A DNA stretch of 64,000 nucleotides from Carposina sasakii (GCA_014607495.2 CP053154.1:12710001-12774000); one strand, 5' to 3'; shown: positions 40,991-54,270, counted from the first letter of the stretch. Numbers and translations are program-made. The notes: a model not told the origin generated them from the letters alone.

Positions 40991-42416
40991 TATATAATGC
41001 CTATCATAAATCATAGAAATAAACTCTGGTATGCGTTAACCAACTGTAACTAGAGGGTCATCTCAAGTTAAGTTCAAGCGGAGTATATGAAATATTCCTA
41101 ATATAACTTGTATAGGTAACTCATCATAGTAAACTCATTGAATTTTACCTTTACGGCTGTATACTGTTACGTCGTAAATTTTCTACCTAAAGCCTTTGGT
41201 CATAAATAATAGTTATTTCTAGTTTAGTTGTCAGACTGAATACTTTCAATGGATGCAAATAATAATTTATTTTGTCGCATTTTAGTTTCAGTTACAGTTA
41301 TAACTCTGCTTTTAATAATTCATGGTGTCTAAATTATCCCATCTAGTCCCAATACCAACCAATGTTACAAACGCGAAAGTAAATTTGTTTGTTGTGACCT
41401 CTACATGATTTAATCATTCAACAAATCTTTTTGAAATTTTGCACACATGTACCTAGTTAGGAGTAGACAGAGGCTATATTGTATAGTCCGCGGAGACGAA
41501 GACGCAGGTGTTCGACTCTTAAAAAATATCTCATCTAGTCTTTCTGACAAAAATATATTTCTCCAACAGTAGTGTCGTGATGTGCGCAAGATTAAGAAGC
41601 ATCGCCTCCAGTACTCGACCAATGCTGTGGTTTAGGCACGTTTTTATATCCACCGATCCGACAATGCCTCAACCAGAAAACGCAATCACTAGTTATGACC
41701 GCAAACATTTTAAAAAAATCTGTTATTTTTAAACATCCACCGTATAATAACAAAATAATTTTAAAAATTTTGTTTGTTGTTAAAGCAAAACATCGAAATT
41801 TGACAAATGTTCTATTCATCATCATGTTTTAAACAGTGTCTATCTTTAGACGCGGGCTTGTATTAACACCGATGTTCACGTTTCGAATCGAAAACACGCG
41901 CTGAATGTGTTAATAGGTATACCACTGATAATAAGTATAGTTTGGCACTAACTTATGAGCGTAGAGTCGTAGAGTGTGCAGTAGGGAGTTTCATAGAAAG
42001 AAAGCCTTGAGTTGATACGGCGAAGATCACTTTCCAAATTTGTGTAATGAAGTTGTGATTTTGACGTCGTATCGGTGCAGTATCGTATCGGTGAGTCGAA
42101 AGGGTCGTAGTCGTGCCTTTTCGTCCTCTAGTCATTTGTTTATCTGGCCTTTGTTCTGCATAGGACGCTTATCTATTGAAGCTAGACACGTCTGAGTGTT
42201 CGAATGAGGAATTGTATTTGCGAAACAGTTAAAAAGTACTTAGCTTTTAGGTCTCTTTTGTACTTTTAAAAATAAGATCTTTGATCCGCTAATAAGGCAA
42301 AATTATTTAATTGTATCAGGCGTTACTATTCGGAAGTTCGAATTTCCGATGACATCTTCAGGATTAAGTTTACTCTGGTTAAGATGGTGTGTAAAAAGAA
42401 AGAAATAAATAAATAA

Positions 42417-42504
42417 ATATCGAGGGTGAAAGGCAATTTGGGATAAGCGCCATTTATATACTCGTATATGGCGCCTATCCCAAATAGCCTTTCACCCCTC
42501 GATA
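42417..42504. repeat. Inverted repeat hairpin
   Basis: Arms ATCGAGGGTGAAAGGC..GGGATA..GCGCCA and TGGCGCCTATCCC..GCCTTTCACCCCTCGAT, about 35 bp each with a few mismatches, and a 16-nt AT-rich loop. It lies next to a (AAAT)n run and a repeat piece shared with 55505. Confidence 0.7.
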
Positions 42505-42536
42505 TATCGATTAACATTTGGTTTTCGGATTAGTGT

Positions 42537-44361
42537 GGTCGATTCCGGCAGTCACACCACATACTTAAACCTAAATTTACTTAAAAATATCTAAATTTAA
42601 AATGAGTATAAATTTAAATTTACTGTAAGTATAAATTCATGTATTTTCAAATTGGAGAAAAACCACGTCTAAGATATTCTACTTTAAAAAAGGAACATCA
42701 TGACATCTTTTAAATGACGATAAAACCTATCATTTCTGCTTAAAACAATAAAATTGTTGTTTGAATTTTTAATTTTAGTCGCTAAAGCTATTCTGACCGC
42801 ACACTTTATCCTAAACCTAAAAAGCCCACACTTCTAAATTTAATAATCTATGTTGCCAGTATATGCCGTCAAAAAAAGAAAAGAGTGAACAAAAGAGTAA
42901 AAAATGAATGATAAAAAAAATATATACTTTTATTTCATCCCAAAAGAAAGGCAAAGAAATCTACGGACCATGCGTCCATGTCCATGTCTTTAATATAAAA
43001 AAATGTCAGATTATGAGGGATAGTAATGAACGGAAACTTTGTAGAAAACATTGGAAACGGGTCTACAAAATAAAACTGCCACAGAAGGAGTTCTTGTAGG
43101 AGTGGATAATCACTGGATTATTTTGTCGTCTTTTTTACCATTCTGGTGCTTCTCTAACAACGGTTTATATAATAACCTTACGTTTTAACAACATATCTAT
43201 TCTATTCTATTTTTGTTTATGGCCTTCAAAAACAACATATCATAACCTATAAGTGAATTGAAAAAAAGTTGAAACGTCGCTATATTTTCTGCTGAAGTTT
43301 TGGCAATATTACATGAAATATATAAACTGTACGCATAATCGCCGAAAGTTCTTAATGACGACTCCAAAAAGTCATATAACTATTTAATATACAATTTAAG
43401 ATACCTTGTACAGAATATTGTCAAGAATAATGATACGAGTAATGCTATTATTAATTTTGTTGGGTACCAAGCTCATCTGGAATTGTGGGTAATGAGTTGG
43501 TGGACACCCTAGCTCGTTCCTGTGTAAATACCAAAACATGTATTATTTAGTCCCTTTATTCCGATCTTCTATCAATTTTAAAGAGTAATATGATTAAAAG
43601 ATGGTCCTTACTATTAAATTCTTCAGAGAAACTAAAGGGAAATGGCTGGAAAAAATCCAACCAATACCATCTACTCGTTCGTGGTTCGAGAATCATAACA
43701 AATTTTTAGGTCGAGATTTTATAACATCACTATGTAGACTCAGAATTGGCCATTGTCACTTTCCCCCTCTCATCTTTTTAGACTTAAGTTGGTTGATAGT
43801 AGTTCTTGTAAATATTGTTACATGATTTATGTGATTTACAACATATTTTTTGATGAATGTCCTAATTTTAACCTTGAACGCTTTTTTTATTGGCTCCTGT
43901 TTGGATATTATAAAACATGTATCCCTGATAACAAGAGTTATTACAATGTAAAGATTTGTAATATGTAAAAGTTTCTTATGAATACTTTTGGGTAGATTTA
44001 ACCAAATATTGTACCTACTCCTTTTATTGCTATGTTTTTTGGTCATACCTGTTCTAATAGTTAATTGGTAATATAAATTATTATTATTTTTTTATGTTTT
44101 TGTTAATGTTAGGTTTGATTTTTTTATTTTTTAATGTCGTCTTGGTTATGTTTTACATTTATTATCCTTATTGTTCTCTGTAAAGTTATTTGGTTGGGCT
44201 GATGGTATTGAATACCAATGCCCCTAATAAATTTTAAAAAAAAAAAATTAAATTTAGTCCACCTGTCAAAAAGTGACTGCCAGAATAGCTTTTGACATGC
44301 TTAAACCTAATTTTTTTAGGTTTAATTACGTTTAAGAATAAGTTGTGCCCGCCGGAATCGA
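42537..44361. mobile_element. Large GATTCCGGCAG-family element, interrupted by a LINE
   Basis: The ends GGTCGATTCCGGCAGTCACA and TGTGCCCGCCGGAATCGACG are those of the 150-bp MITE family but lie about 1.8 kb apart. Inside, a second inverted pair (AGCTATTCTGACCGC near 42787, GACTGCCAGAATAGC near 44272) suggests a nested relative. The left part has a short open frame (42908-43099) of no recognisable family; most of the right part is a truncated LINE. Confidence 0.6.
43270..44250 (+). pseudogene. 5'-truncated LINE: RNase H and 3' end of ORF2
   Basis: Broken frames read FSAEVLAILHEIYKLYA, then SSGIVGNELVDTLARSCVNT (the RNase H GIxGNExVDxLA motif), then WLEKIQPIPSTRSWFENHNK, FLGRDFITSLCRLRIGHCHF and LKLVDSSSCKYC, the usual end of ORF2 in I/Jockey/LOA-like LINEs. 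Several stops and frameshifts make it inactive. It ends with AATAAATTTT and an A-run near 44235. Confidence 0.8.
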
Positions 44362-45029
44362 CGTTAGTGACTATGTATATTTGCATGATAGGTGCTTGCT
44401 TCTGGCTTCTCGTTGCGACTGTAGTGTCTTGTGTTCGCGATCATGAGTTGGCAGATCCGAGGGTCAGCGGAGGGTGTAGTATGGAAATGCCAAAATTAAA
44501 GTACGATAAAAATAGTGTATTTTAAATTTATCCTAAGGTCTACCTTGCCATAGTTAAGCTATCTAAGCTATATAAGCTATCTTTATGTACCTAGTACATA
44601 AAGATTTCAATTAGTCAGATAACTATACTAGTCAGATAATACCAGTATTCAATTTTGAAAAGCTCATAGTGGAATTGCAAATATTTTTAGAATGTAGGAA
44701 TGTAGAATGTATTCCGTTTTTAATTATGCAGGGTTTACTGAACATAGCAGGATTGCTTCCATTGTGAGTACACATACAGTATTCGTTGTTATGTTATCAA
44801 AGCTAAATCTAAACTAAGCTTAATATCATCGCGTACACGACAGTGGTGACCACAGGATACCACCAATTATTTAATTACACCCATCATGGTGACTAGGGCT
44901 GCTAAGACGCCAAACCCAAAATGATTGTGTGGACATTTTGAGTAAGAAGTCGACTCGCGCCTGCTTTTGGCTAAGTTAGGCACACGCATCCTTGCTATGC
45001 GAAATCTGCGTATAAAAAGCCTAACAAAA

Positions 45030-45260
45030 GAGGCCAAGCTGTTTATTATTATAAGCCATAGGTCCTGGGTTCGATTCCGGTAGGTTGAATATCGATGTTT
45101 GTTTCCGACGCATGGATATTTTCATTCCTACTTATCTATATATTTATACATATATACCGTTGGATAATACTCGTAATCGTGCTCTCACGATACAAAACCT
45201 AAAGGATCTTGTTGTGGGACTAAGTTAATGTGTTGTGAAGGGTGTGAATATTTATTATAT
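45030..45260 (+). mobile_element. tRNA-derived SINE
   Basis: GGTCCTGGGTTCGATTCCGG at 45061 is a good RNA polymerase III B box (GGTTCGATTCC). It is followed by GTTTGTTTCCGACGCATGG, ATATTTATACATATATACCG and TTGTTGTGGGACTAAGTTAA, the body of a well-known lepidopteran SINE type. The head with the A box is not clear. Confidence 0.7.
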
Positions 45261-45690
45261 TGACTGGACACGCAATCAAATAGCTTAACTATGGCCCGGA
45301 TGACTGGCAACCCTAATGGAACAATTAGGTGGTCCATGCCGTTTGTTTTTACGATCCCTTTTAATGGAGGTCATTTAATGCTCAATTTATTGATTGAATA
45401 TAGTCCCTGAGACATTCAGGTTCTCAATGATTGGGATGAATAAGTGCACAATTTGTTACTGGACATAGGTTCCTTTAGACTGGTCCAAGATACCAAGTTC
45501 TCACAAGACTATGGAACTTATCCCTTGAACTATCGCAATATTTTGTTCTAAGAAACGTCAATAGAAATAACGTCATGAAAGTGATCAATATTGACATGTG
45601 TTCTTAGATAAAATATAATACCGTACGTGCATATAATATACGGTAAATGTACGGCAGGTACGGTATTAATAATCCATAATATATCGAAGA

Positions 45691-45903
45691 CTAGTGGACG
45701 CCCGCGACTTCGTCCGCGTGGACTGCAAAAAAAAAACAAAATGTCGAAAATATCCGGGATAAAAAGTAGCCTATGTGTTAGTCCAGGATGTCAGCTAACT
45801 CCATACCAAATTTTATTAAAATCGCACCAGTCGTTTTTACGTGAAAGAGTAACAAACATCCATCCATACTCACAAACTTTCGCGTTTATAATGTTAGTTG
45901 GAT
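45691..45903 (+). mobile_element. Non-LTR retrotransposon 3' tail
   Basis: From CTAGTGGACGCCCGCGACTT through CGGGATAAAAAGTAGCCTAT and TTTTTACGTGAAAGAGTAAC to AACTTTCGCGTTTATAATGT. It is the best preserved copy of this family in the window. Confidence 0.75.
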
Positions 45904-46784
45904 GTAGAATGATTACTAGCAATCTAATATGGCACATAGATTTACCAGGCTAACGCCAAGTAAAAACATCATTATCTTCTTATCTTTCTGTTTATATTTT
46001 CAGGTAGGCATCCTATATTTTTGGAATTTTCATAACGTCTTGGCAATAATTAGAAACTACGAAATATTCACAAAATTTTTCCCAAAGAAAATTAAAGTTT
46101 ACAATTATATAGTCTGATACTGCAACCTATTTTGCATATTAAAACCCACCTGAATAGTTAGGCCAAAACTTACATAAGGGAACAAAAAAGAAGCAATTTT
46201 CTAGATCTCTGCCATTCTTTGGGCAGAATGTAAAGAAAACATAAGCAAGGAATGAGGCTATTCCACGGGACAGTTGGAGTGGAGCCAAATACAATGTTTC
46301 GGGAGATTGGACGAAGTAGTGTGCATTTTGCCTAAATACATATGTACCTATATATAAGGGTAGGTACTTGCAGATATAATTTAGTGAGGTGAATGGGGAC
46401 GCACACTTAACTTGATGGAGCTTATTGTAATTTACGGATTATGCTACTAACTTACCTATAGCTATTTAAGGTTATGTAATATGGATCGGGTAAACTACAG
46501 CAGGTTTTATAAAGTTCCTATTTATGTCTTTATAGGATGTTTACTAATTATAAAAAAAAGTTGAAAACTGTATCAATTTTCATAAATATTATAGTAAGTA
46601 TATTTTTTTTTGTATCAATATCGTACCACGCTTATTGTAATAGTTATGAACTTAGCAGCATTCACTCAGACGATGAGCTAGCAACTGGTCACTCCTTTTA
46701 ATCTTTTATATCAGACTCAGTAGGCTATAACTATTCAAGGCAAGCTATATGGCAAATTATAAAAATATACAATTTCTAATTATA

Positions 46785-46885
46785 CCCTCAAAATTGGTCA
46801 AAAGTGGCACCATGTGATTCTCTCACTCATGTGCTCTGCCTACCACGCAAGGGATAAAGGCGTGATTATATGTATGTATGTATGT
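46785..46885 (-). mobile_element. SINE-like repeat, CCTTTATCCCTTACG family, truncated
   Basis: ATACCCTCAAAATTGGTCAA, AAGTGGCACCATGTG and CTACCACGCAAGGGATAAAG, then GTATGTATGTATG. It is the 5'-truncated equivalent of 37540-37775. Confidence 0.6.
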
Positions 46886-46889
46886 GAAA

Positions 46890-48370
46890 TATAATAAGGC
46901 TTCAAGCAAATCAACACAAACAACAACATACTGAATTACATTTACGAGTAGCCGCGCTGTATCTTTCATTTTTTGTTTGCGCAAACAGAATTAACGTAGC
47001 GAAATAAATAAATAAGCGTCCACAAGCTGAATAAACACAATCAGATATTGCGTAGTTTATGCCCTGCCTATTGTATTTACCCTCCTACTTTATGGCTGAC
47101 AAAAAAACTTTATGGTATCCAAAGATTAACTACACGCAACCAAGAAAAAGAATAACTCATAGGCATAAAGATTTACTTAATGGCTCACGAGAAGAATTTA
47201 TACACGCCATATCACATGAAATCCTTAGACGTAAGTATTTGAAGAAAATATTTGCAAATAGAATATAAAATTGTTACATTAACTATATTTTGAAGGAGTA
47301 TAAACTTCCTGCACAAGCGGGTGAAAAGTTAAACAGAGTTGTCACTTTTTCGCTAAGGTGTCCGATTATGTGTCTTACAATAGCAGAGCAGTAGCAATGC
47401 GAAAGTAAAAATTAAAAAATTCGCTTCGAAATGTTAAATACCTTTGAAATTCGCGATTCGAAATTTATACACTTTCAGTTTGTACAATTTTTTGCTATTT
47501 CATGCATTTTGTTGTTAGATATGTAATACCAAGGCGGGCCATTACACATTATACCCTCCGCCGACACGTGAATCTGACAACTTATAATTATGACATGACT
47601 ATTGGTAAGTATAGTCGCCTGAAACAATTAAATTTATTAAGAAGTTATAACTACAAAAACTCTAGTCGTTTTCATGTTTCGATTCACATAACTAATGTCT
47701 AAATTTTAATTGAGTGCTAACAATAAGTGGCAGGGAATAAATCTATTGTACACCCTTATTACAGCGTTGTCTTGTTCATGAGACATGTTCGCGGCTCGCT
47801 AATGGGCTGTCAATGGGTAGATTTATGTGTTTATTGTGTGCGCCAATAAATAGCTTCTCGTGAAGACAGAAAGTATTGGTGGAGACGTCAGAGAACCAAT
47901 GCCTACTTTAATGATTTGGAGCAATTTTTGAAACGGCATGCTTTAGGTAAGTAATTTGATTTAGCACGAAGTTTGGGCGACCATTTTTAGGATGACAACT
48001 CCACCGTGTTTCTTGCCTTCGTGCGGTACACGCAAGATTTCTTTATTATACATCAAGTTGTAAATCACATGTAATTGGTTTTCTCGGATTTAGCAACTGG
48101 AGCTTCGAGTTTATATAGAGTCGTAGATTATCATTTTATTCGTACCGAAACTAATAATATATGGTTTAGTAAAGATAAATAATGTGTTTTCATTTGAAAT
48201 ATTCAATCTTTCGAGCTAGTAAATAAGCTAAATGTCTATAGAAAGAGGCAGGTTAATGATGTTAAGTTTGAGAATAGTTTATTTTACGAGATCTGTTTCC
48301 CGCAAAATGGATGTTTGCATCTATGTTCCATTGAACTGAAGCTTTTAAAATGGAGCTCGTAAAGAACATG
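46890..48370. other. Non-coding DNA, no gene seen
   Basis: AT-rich sequence with scattered short open frames on both strands; none shows a recognisable domain or coding bias. Confidence 0.35.
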
Positions 48371-48377
48371 AGAAATC

Positions 48378-48400
48378 TTCTCTCTCTCTCTCTCTCTCTC
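48378..48400. repeat. (TC)n microsatellite
   Basis: About eleven TC dinucleotides in a row. Confidence 0.9.
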
Positions 48401-49896
48401 AATTAACTCTTTAGCATTCCTGTTCTCAATTAGTTACATAGTGATAAAGGATATTAAGTGATAGTTATTAGCATATTTATAACAAAATATGTCTAAATTA
48501 TATGCCTATGTTATTTAAATTCCTGTCGGACGTTTGCTGTATACGAAAGAATAACCAGTTGCAGAACCATTATGATGCATCATCTGCACGACAACATCCT
48601 GTTAAATAAACATACATACATACATTAGACACGCCAATTATCCCCAAAAGAGGTTGGGCAAAAGTGTGTAATTTACATTCCCACTGGTAAAATACGGAAA
48701 TAAGGGAACCAGGCTAAAGTGAGTGAAACTTTTAGCAGCACACATAGTGAAGTGGATTATTAAAAACTCTGCGGTCAGGGGTGACCCAGTTGTGGGCTTG
48801 GTTTGCTGGGTTTGAGCATCCGTGAGACGTGGCTGTGGTTGTTATTGCGTGGGTGAGCCCCCTACGGAAGGACCAATGATGGGAATTTGGTCCCCCATTC
48901 TGATCGACCCTCATATCCTAAGGCTAGTTCGTTGACTGGTGTTAATTAGGGTTTATGGTGGTAAATATGGTAGGTAAAGCATGAATAGTTCGAACATCTA
49001 GTTTCTTTTAGCTAGCCAATAACTGTAAATAATAATGGTAGAAAGAGTTGCTTACGTGAATTTTTGTCTGAAATGCTGCCAAATCGAGAAATATTATCAC
49101 TTTTTAGAGTTTAAATAAAAAGAATAGGTAGGTAGTAGAAATTTGCAAAATGTCTAAGAATATGGACTCATAAAAGTAACAAATAAAAAGAATTAGGTCA
49201 ATTTGACTAAATCGAAGATGTGCTCCAAGAATTAATAACATTTACTGCACATTATAGGTATAATATCTTCCTTTCCATTATTTTCTCAGATGTGACCAAA
49301 CCGGGTAAGTAGTCCCGCAAGTTTGTTATTGCAAAGTTTCAAGATGTGTTGTCTTACCCCGAGGCGTAAGGTAGTTACACCTTAAGTAAGAGTAATTTAA
49401 TACTCAGCTCTGAGTGTAAATTGAAGGGAAAACATAGTTTAAGTTGCGTTCGCTAGGCTGTAATCATCTTTAATGCTATGAACATAAAAGAAAGGCAGGC
49501 TGCATGATCGCATAGGTTTATCAATAAGCATGTACTCTTAAAAAGCTGATCCTTCGAGCCGGAAAGCAATACTATGTAAGTTACAGTATAAGAAACAGGC
49601 GGAACAACCTATGGGATCCAACACTACCTCACCTGCCATTACTTAGCCAGTTATATTAGTTCTGATTTAACAATTACGGGTTACCATTTCTAGTGTTATC
49701 TTCTAGGAATCTCGTGTTGTTACCTCAGCTAAGCTTCTCGCGATGAAGTCAATTGGATGGTTTCTGCGCTTATTTACAAAAGGGATTTCAATATATCCTT
49801 GGATTATTAAGAAATCACCGGTTGAGTCGTAATTTAAATTTATAGATTTTATTAAGTAGGTATACATATATGATTCGACTAAACTACGATTTATCA

Positions 49897-50125
49897 CGAT
49901 GCGTTTTTTCTGCATAAATGCACATAGACGCGCGTAGCGGATTTTTTCACGAAATATTAATATCGGTCTATAAAAAAACTAACATAAACACTAGACATTA
50001 TAAATTTCGCACAATCAAGGAATTAAATTAAATTCCCAGCATTTTTTGTCATAAACTTACTTTATTGATGTATAGAGTACGTACCCTTCGTTAAGGGTGG
50101 CCACAAAAAAACACCCTGTATAGGT
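49897..50125. mobile_element. Interspersed repeat, TGCATAAATGCACATAGACG family, copy 2
   Basis: GCGTTTTTTCTGCATAAATG, CACATAGACGCGCGTAGCG, then GTATAGAGTACGTACCC and the end AAAAAACACCCTGTATAGG. It shares sequence and the CCTGT end with 20575 and 61046. Confidence 0.6.
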
Positions 50126-50129
50126 TGTG

Positions 50130-50300
50130 TTCCAAATATGGGTGAGCCAGAACTGAGAATCGTGAAAGAGGTCCCACAACAATGTCTAGCATAGCGGGGA
50201 AAGATGTAAGATCAGTGACAAGTTGCTAGCTCATCGCCTGAGAGAACGCCCCTGAGTTTCTTAGTCGACATGCACGGAAGCAGATGCAGCTGATAATTTT
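50130..50300 (+). mobile_element. SINE-like repeat (AGCCAGAACT family)
   Basis: GAGCCAGAACTGAGAATCGTG, TAGCATAGCGGGGAAAGATG, ACAAGTTGCTAGCTCATCG, CATGCACGGAAGCAGATGC. It is one of the fuller copies, placed immediately after the repeat ending at 50125. Confidence 0.6.
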
Positions 50301-50664
50301 ATAAGTACAATCATTAGCCTACTCTAAAACAAAATAAATCTACACGAATTAAATAGGTAAAATAGCAAAAAATAAAATCTTTGTAAGGTTTAGTGATTTC
50401 ACTTTGATAACCAGTTGGATTCTTGGAATATTTTCTTATATTATTAATCGCTTATTGTTTTGAAATAAATTTCTTGTTTTATAATGGACGGAAGAATACG
50501 TTCGAGTTATGACTTCAACTTACGGTATTTCTATAAATAATGACTTAATAAGTAAAACGTTTAACATTCACATTGCTTTCAATAATTTTATTTCTTATTC
50601 TAGTGACGCATTATTATGAGAATGATTCTAATGAATATTTCGATTACATTACTTTTTTTATATA

Positions 50665-50935
50665 CACACATATAATCACGCCTTTATCCCTTACGGGGTA
50701 GGCAGAGCACCAAGGGCCGATAGAACCACATGGTGCCACTTCTGACCAATTTTGAGGGTATAGTTGAGATGTGTTCGGTTAGTAGTGACAGGTGGTCAAC
50801 CCATCGCCTACAAAACACCAAAACCCTCTTGTCCCTCTACTGACTTGTACAGTATGCCCGGGAAGAGAAGCAGCTGTAGTATTACCTATACGTTTTTTTT
50901 TTCACTTCCAGAGCAGCATAGAAGATCATAGCTAA
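50665..50935 (+). mobile_element. SINE-like repeat, CCTTTATCCCTTACGGGGTA family, copy 2
   Basis: ATCACGCCTTTATCCCTTAC, AGCACCAAGGGCCGATAGAA, CACTTCTGACCAATTTTGAG, ending GAGAAGCAGCTGTAGT and CCAGAGCAGCATAGAA. About 90 percent or more alike by eye to 61618-61890. Confidence 0.7.
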
Positions 50936-51477
50936 ATATTGATGTTAATAAAGAACGATTTCGAACCCGTTATACTGGCACGTTGATGCATGTTAATTAA
51001 ATTACAAGACAGAATAATCTAAAAGCTAAATATCTACTATTAAGTAGAGGTACACATATACGTATAAAAACAAATTTGCTTAGAAAGAGTGAAGTACATA
51101 AAAGCCATGATAATGGGAAAAAGGAGAGCAATTTTGGGAGATTTTTATACTTATTTATTGATTGTAGTCACATACATATAGTTAGTAGCAAGCACAAAAT
51201 TGCAAAACAATTTTAATATACCTAACAACTGAAGTCGAAATGTAAAAATATGCTGAAATGCCTGAAATATTAGTTCCGATCCATTTGTTAGCTCTATGCG
51301 TGACGAAACCGTAATGGCGAAGTTCAAGGGTAAACTCGTATAAAGGTATTTTACGATCTAAATATCGATTAGGGTTTACTGTTATTGCATGTTTTACGTC
51401 TTTTATTATTCCTAAACAAATAGCTTATGTAGGTACCTACCTTAGACGCTAAAAGCTTTACTATACCTACATAAAGA

Positions 51478-51610
51478 TCTCCGACCGTATTTCGGCCAAG
51501 GCGACCAATTTCTACGGAGATTGGCCAGGTACGCAGGAGATATTATAGTGCACAAGTGTGTGCGCAAACACAGATGCACTCTCTATTCCGTTACTCTCAT
51601 AGCAAGATTA
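51478..51610 (+). mobile_element. Lepidopteran interspersed repeat (TATAGTGCACAAGTGTGTGC)
   Basis: CTCCGACCGTATTTCGGCCA, GCGACCAATTTCTACGGAGA, TATAGTGCACAAGTGTGTGC, CACAGATGCACTCTCTATTC. I recognise this wording as a repeat common in moth genomes; the ends are not clear. Confidence 0.55.
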
Positions 51611-53374
51611 GCATTATACCTACATAGCAAGATAAGATATTGTTAGCATTTGTCACCTCTACCTTCTGGGAAAGGAAAGAGTTTCACAATACTCTCATTA
51701 TACCAGATGGCAGGCTCCAGGCTCACTAAAAGATAGAAAAGGAAAATAATGCCAATCTAGAAACGGAAGAGATATTTATAGATTATTTTCAGTCAATTTT
51801 ATACTTTTAATTCCAGATAATAAAGCCTAGAGGAGAACATGTCCCACACCATAATAAATATAAGACCAAATCGTGGGCGGACGCTAGTAAATTAAATATA
51901 TTAGGTGTCATGACTTGAATCTATAGTAATGGACCGATAGTTACTAATTACTAAACATGAGAAATGCCAAAGCTTTATTTCCAGATTACCAACTTGGCTA
52001 CTTCAAAGTATTTTTATGGTAGCAAGCTTCACTAGTTGCTTTGCTCAACGTCCAGAACCCACTAATTTCTATCCACTCATGTCCGGACCGCGATCAGTTC
52101 AATCATACGTTGCGGGTTCCTAATCATACACCCTCGGAGCAAACACTGAACTGTGTACATAACCGGCGAACCTAGTTCACTTTCTAGGATCTATTTTTGT
52201 AATAAATTATCTATGTTGAAGAGATTAGCGTTAAAATTTCGAAATAAGCTTTATTTGTATCGATTAAAACAATATCCTATTTAATACTTATTTTATCTTG
52301 TCTAAGGCGCTTTATCATACTGAGGTACCTATGCCTACCTAATCATAAGCATATCTTTCTTATTTCATCAAATTTTTGATTTTTCTATAAACTAGATGCT
52401 GTATTTCTCGAACACTTTATCAAGATACAGTTTTATCCTTCAGCAGGTAGGCTATCTGACCATTGGAAAAACAACCCTAAAATTAATTAAAAATCAAGTG
52501 GAGTATCTGGAAGGGCTCTACAATATGAAATTTATATACTACAAACCATTGTCATAGTACTAGACACTAGTCTACAAATTAACTTGACAGTTACGCAATG
52601 GATCCGATACCACAGTCTACATTTTGTACAGCCAGCAAGTATGTTTGCTACGTTATTAAACATTATGGAACTAGGAGTATAAGTAATGCTACAGCTACAC
52701 ATATGTCTATATTCTGTTACAGTCTATGACAGAGTAGTCAGAACAGCCGAATCGTAAATGAAATCCTACAGCAACGTTTAGCATAGCACAGTCTGTTTCA
52801 ATAATATAATCTCATTAGGACATATTATGCATGATAGATGTTAAAATTTTAACACACTCTAAACTAGCACGTATAAGAATCTTAATTAGGTACTCGAATA
52901 AAAATTAATTTAAGAACATACATGTAAAAGAGTTGATTACTGCATATTTATTAATAACTATAATAAGTATGTTTCAATAATGTAGATAGTCTCATTATAT
53001 GCATAGAATAAAGTATAACTTTAGGAATATATATTAAAAATGTTGATCAACCGCATATTTATACTGTGATACTAAACAGGGGACTAGTTACATGACTTGA
53101 GTAATCCAATGCTTAATCTCATTGATGTATTGGTATTCTTTGCGTGGACACACACGCAATGATATGCGTTCTGTAATCTATGTGCCCTATTCTCGAGTAA
53201 GTAAAATAATTGTCTTTGGTAAAGGTTAGCAAATCGGTGGCAATAGTAATGATTAACTCTGTGTTCACCAATCGTCACCATGTTTCGAAAAGGGTCACAA
53301 CTGACCTAATAGGATAAACAATTTGAAGCGCGCTCGTTTTTATTTTACAGATTTTCATAGATTTTGCTGTCAAG
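51611..53374. other. Non-coding DNA, no gene seen
   Basis: AT-rich. A short piece at 52735-52800 belongs to the AGCCAGAACT repeat family. Nothing else can be supported. Confidence 0.35.
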
Positions 53375-53480
53375 TGCGTCTTATGCTGTTTCTATACTCA
53401 GCTGCATCTCTTTTCGTGCTTGTCGTAAGAGTCGACTAACAAACTCAGTGGCGTCCCTCAGGAGATGAGCTTTGTGATAA
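53375..53480 (-). mobile_element. SINE-like repeat fragment (CTGCATCTC family)
   Basis: CAGCTGCATCTCTTTTCGTG, CTTGTCGTAAGAGTCGACTA, CCCTCAGGAGATGAGC; reverse orientation of the AGCCAGAACT family. Confidence 0.5.
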
Positions 53481-53545
53481 ACCCAAAAAAGCACTTTTAC
53501 ATAATAATGTTGATAAGATTAACTGCTATTTAATATTACGGTAAT

Positions 53546-53815
53546 ATACAGGGTGTAACAAAAAGGGTATGTTAAGCGAAAAGCTACGTATATAGCCCAC
53601 TGTTACAGTAGAGGACCTATCCACAAAATTTAAGACTCGAAATCACATGTTTATTTTTCCCGATAGTATGGAGAATTTTTTAATGTCTCAGGAATTTTCA
53701 TACTATCTTGAAAAAAAACATGTGATTTCGACTCTCAAATTTTGTGGATAGGTTCTCAACAGTGGGATTTTTACGTAGCTTTTCGCTTAACATACCCTTT
53801 TTGTTACACCCTGTA
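53546..53815. mobile_element. Long foldback MITE, TACAGGGTGTAACAAAAAGGG family
   Basis: About 270 bp, nearly a full palindrome: TACAGGGTGTAACAAAAAGGG on the left, CCCTTTTTGTTACACCCTGTA on the right, then matching GTTAAGCGAAAAGCTACGTA / ACGTAGCTTTTCGCTTAAC and CACATGTTTATTTTTCCCGA-type inner arms. A decayed relative is at 18290-18520. Confidence 0.85.
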
Positions 53816-54055
53816 GAATGTAACAGAACAGTAATTAAAATGTATCACAATAAAATGATTTATACACAGATCTACTGTTCTGCACTGGACTTAATTAATT
53901 GATAAAGTCGATAAAATCAATACATTCTCTTAAGGGCGCTACCGTTATCAAGCGGCTATCAGCTTGCTCTAAATACGTAGGAACAGCAAATAGAATATTT
54001 GCAAATGGACATAGACAAGTCAAATGATAGAGAGGTACCTACTTTATTGTGGAAA

Positions 54056-54083
54056 TACATACATACATACATACATACATACG
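54056..54083. repeat. (ACAT)n microsatellite
   Basis: Six to seven ACAT units. Confidence 0.9.
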
Positions 54084-54099
54084 AGTATATACGGCTGTG

Positions 54100-54270
54100 T
54101 TCCCAGAATAGGGTCGCCAGAACCAAAGGATCATGAAGGAGATCATATAGCCACGTTGCGGGGTCAGATGTAAAAGATAAGTGACACCTTGCTAGCCTAC
54201 CACCTGAGAGAACATCCCAGAGTTCCTTGGCCGACTTTTACGACATGCACGAACGGAGATGTATCTGAAA
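54100..54270 (+). mobile_element. SINE-like repeat (AGCCAGAACT family)
   Basis: GGGTCGCCAGAACCAAAGG, GAAGGAGATCATATAGCC, GCTAGCCTACCACCTGAGAG, ACATGCACGAACGGAGATG. Confidence 0.55.

Noticed and set aside
44292..44525. 77-codon plus-strand frame
   Set aside because: It runs from the end of the GATTCCGGCAG element into a fragment of the repeat found at 55505; it is transposon sequence read by chance.
45061..45090. A functional tRNA gene
   Set aside because: Only a B box is convincing. There is no cloverleaf, and the downstream body is that of a SINE.
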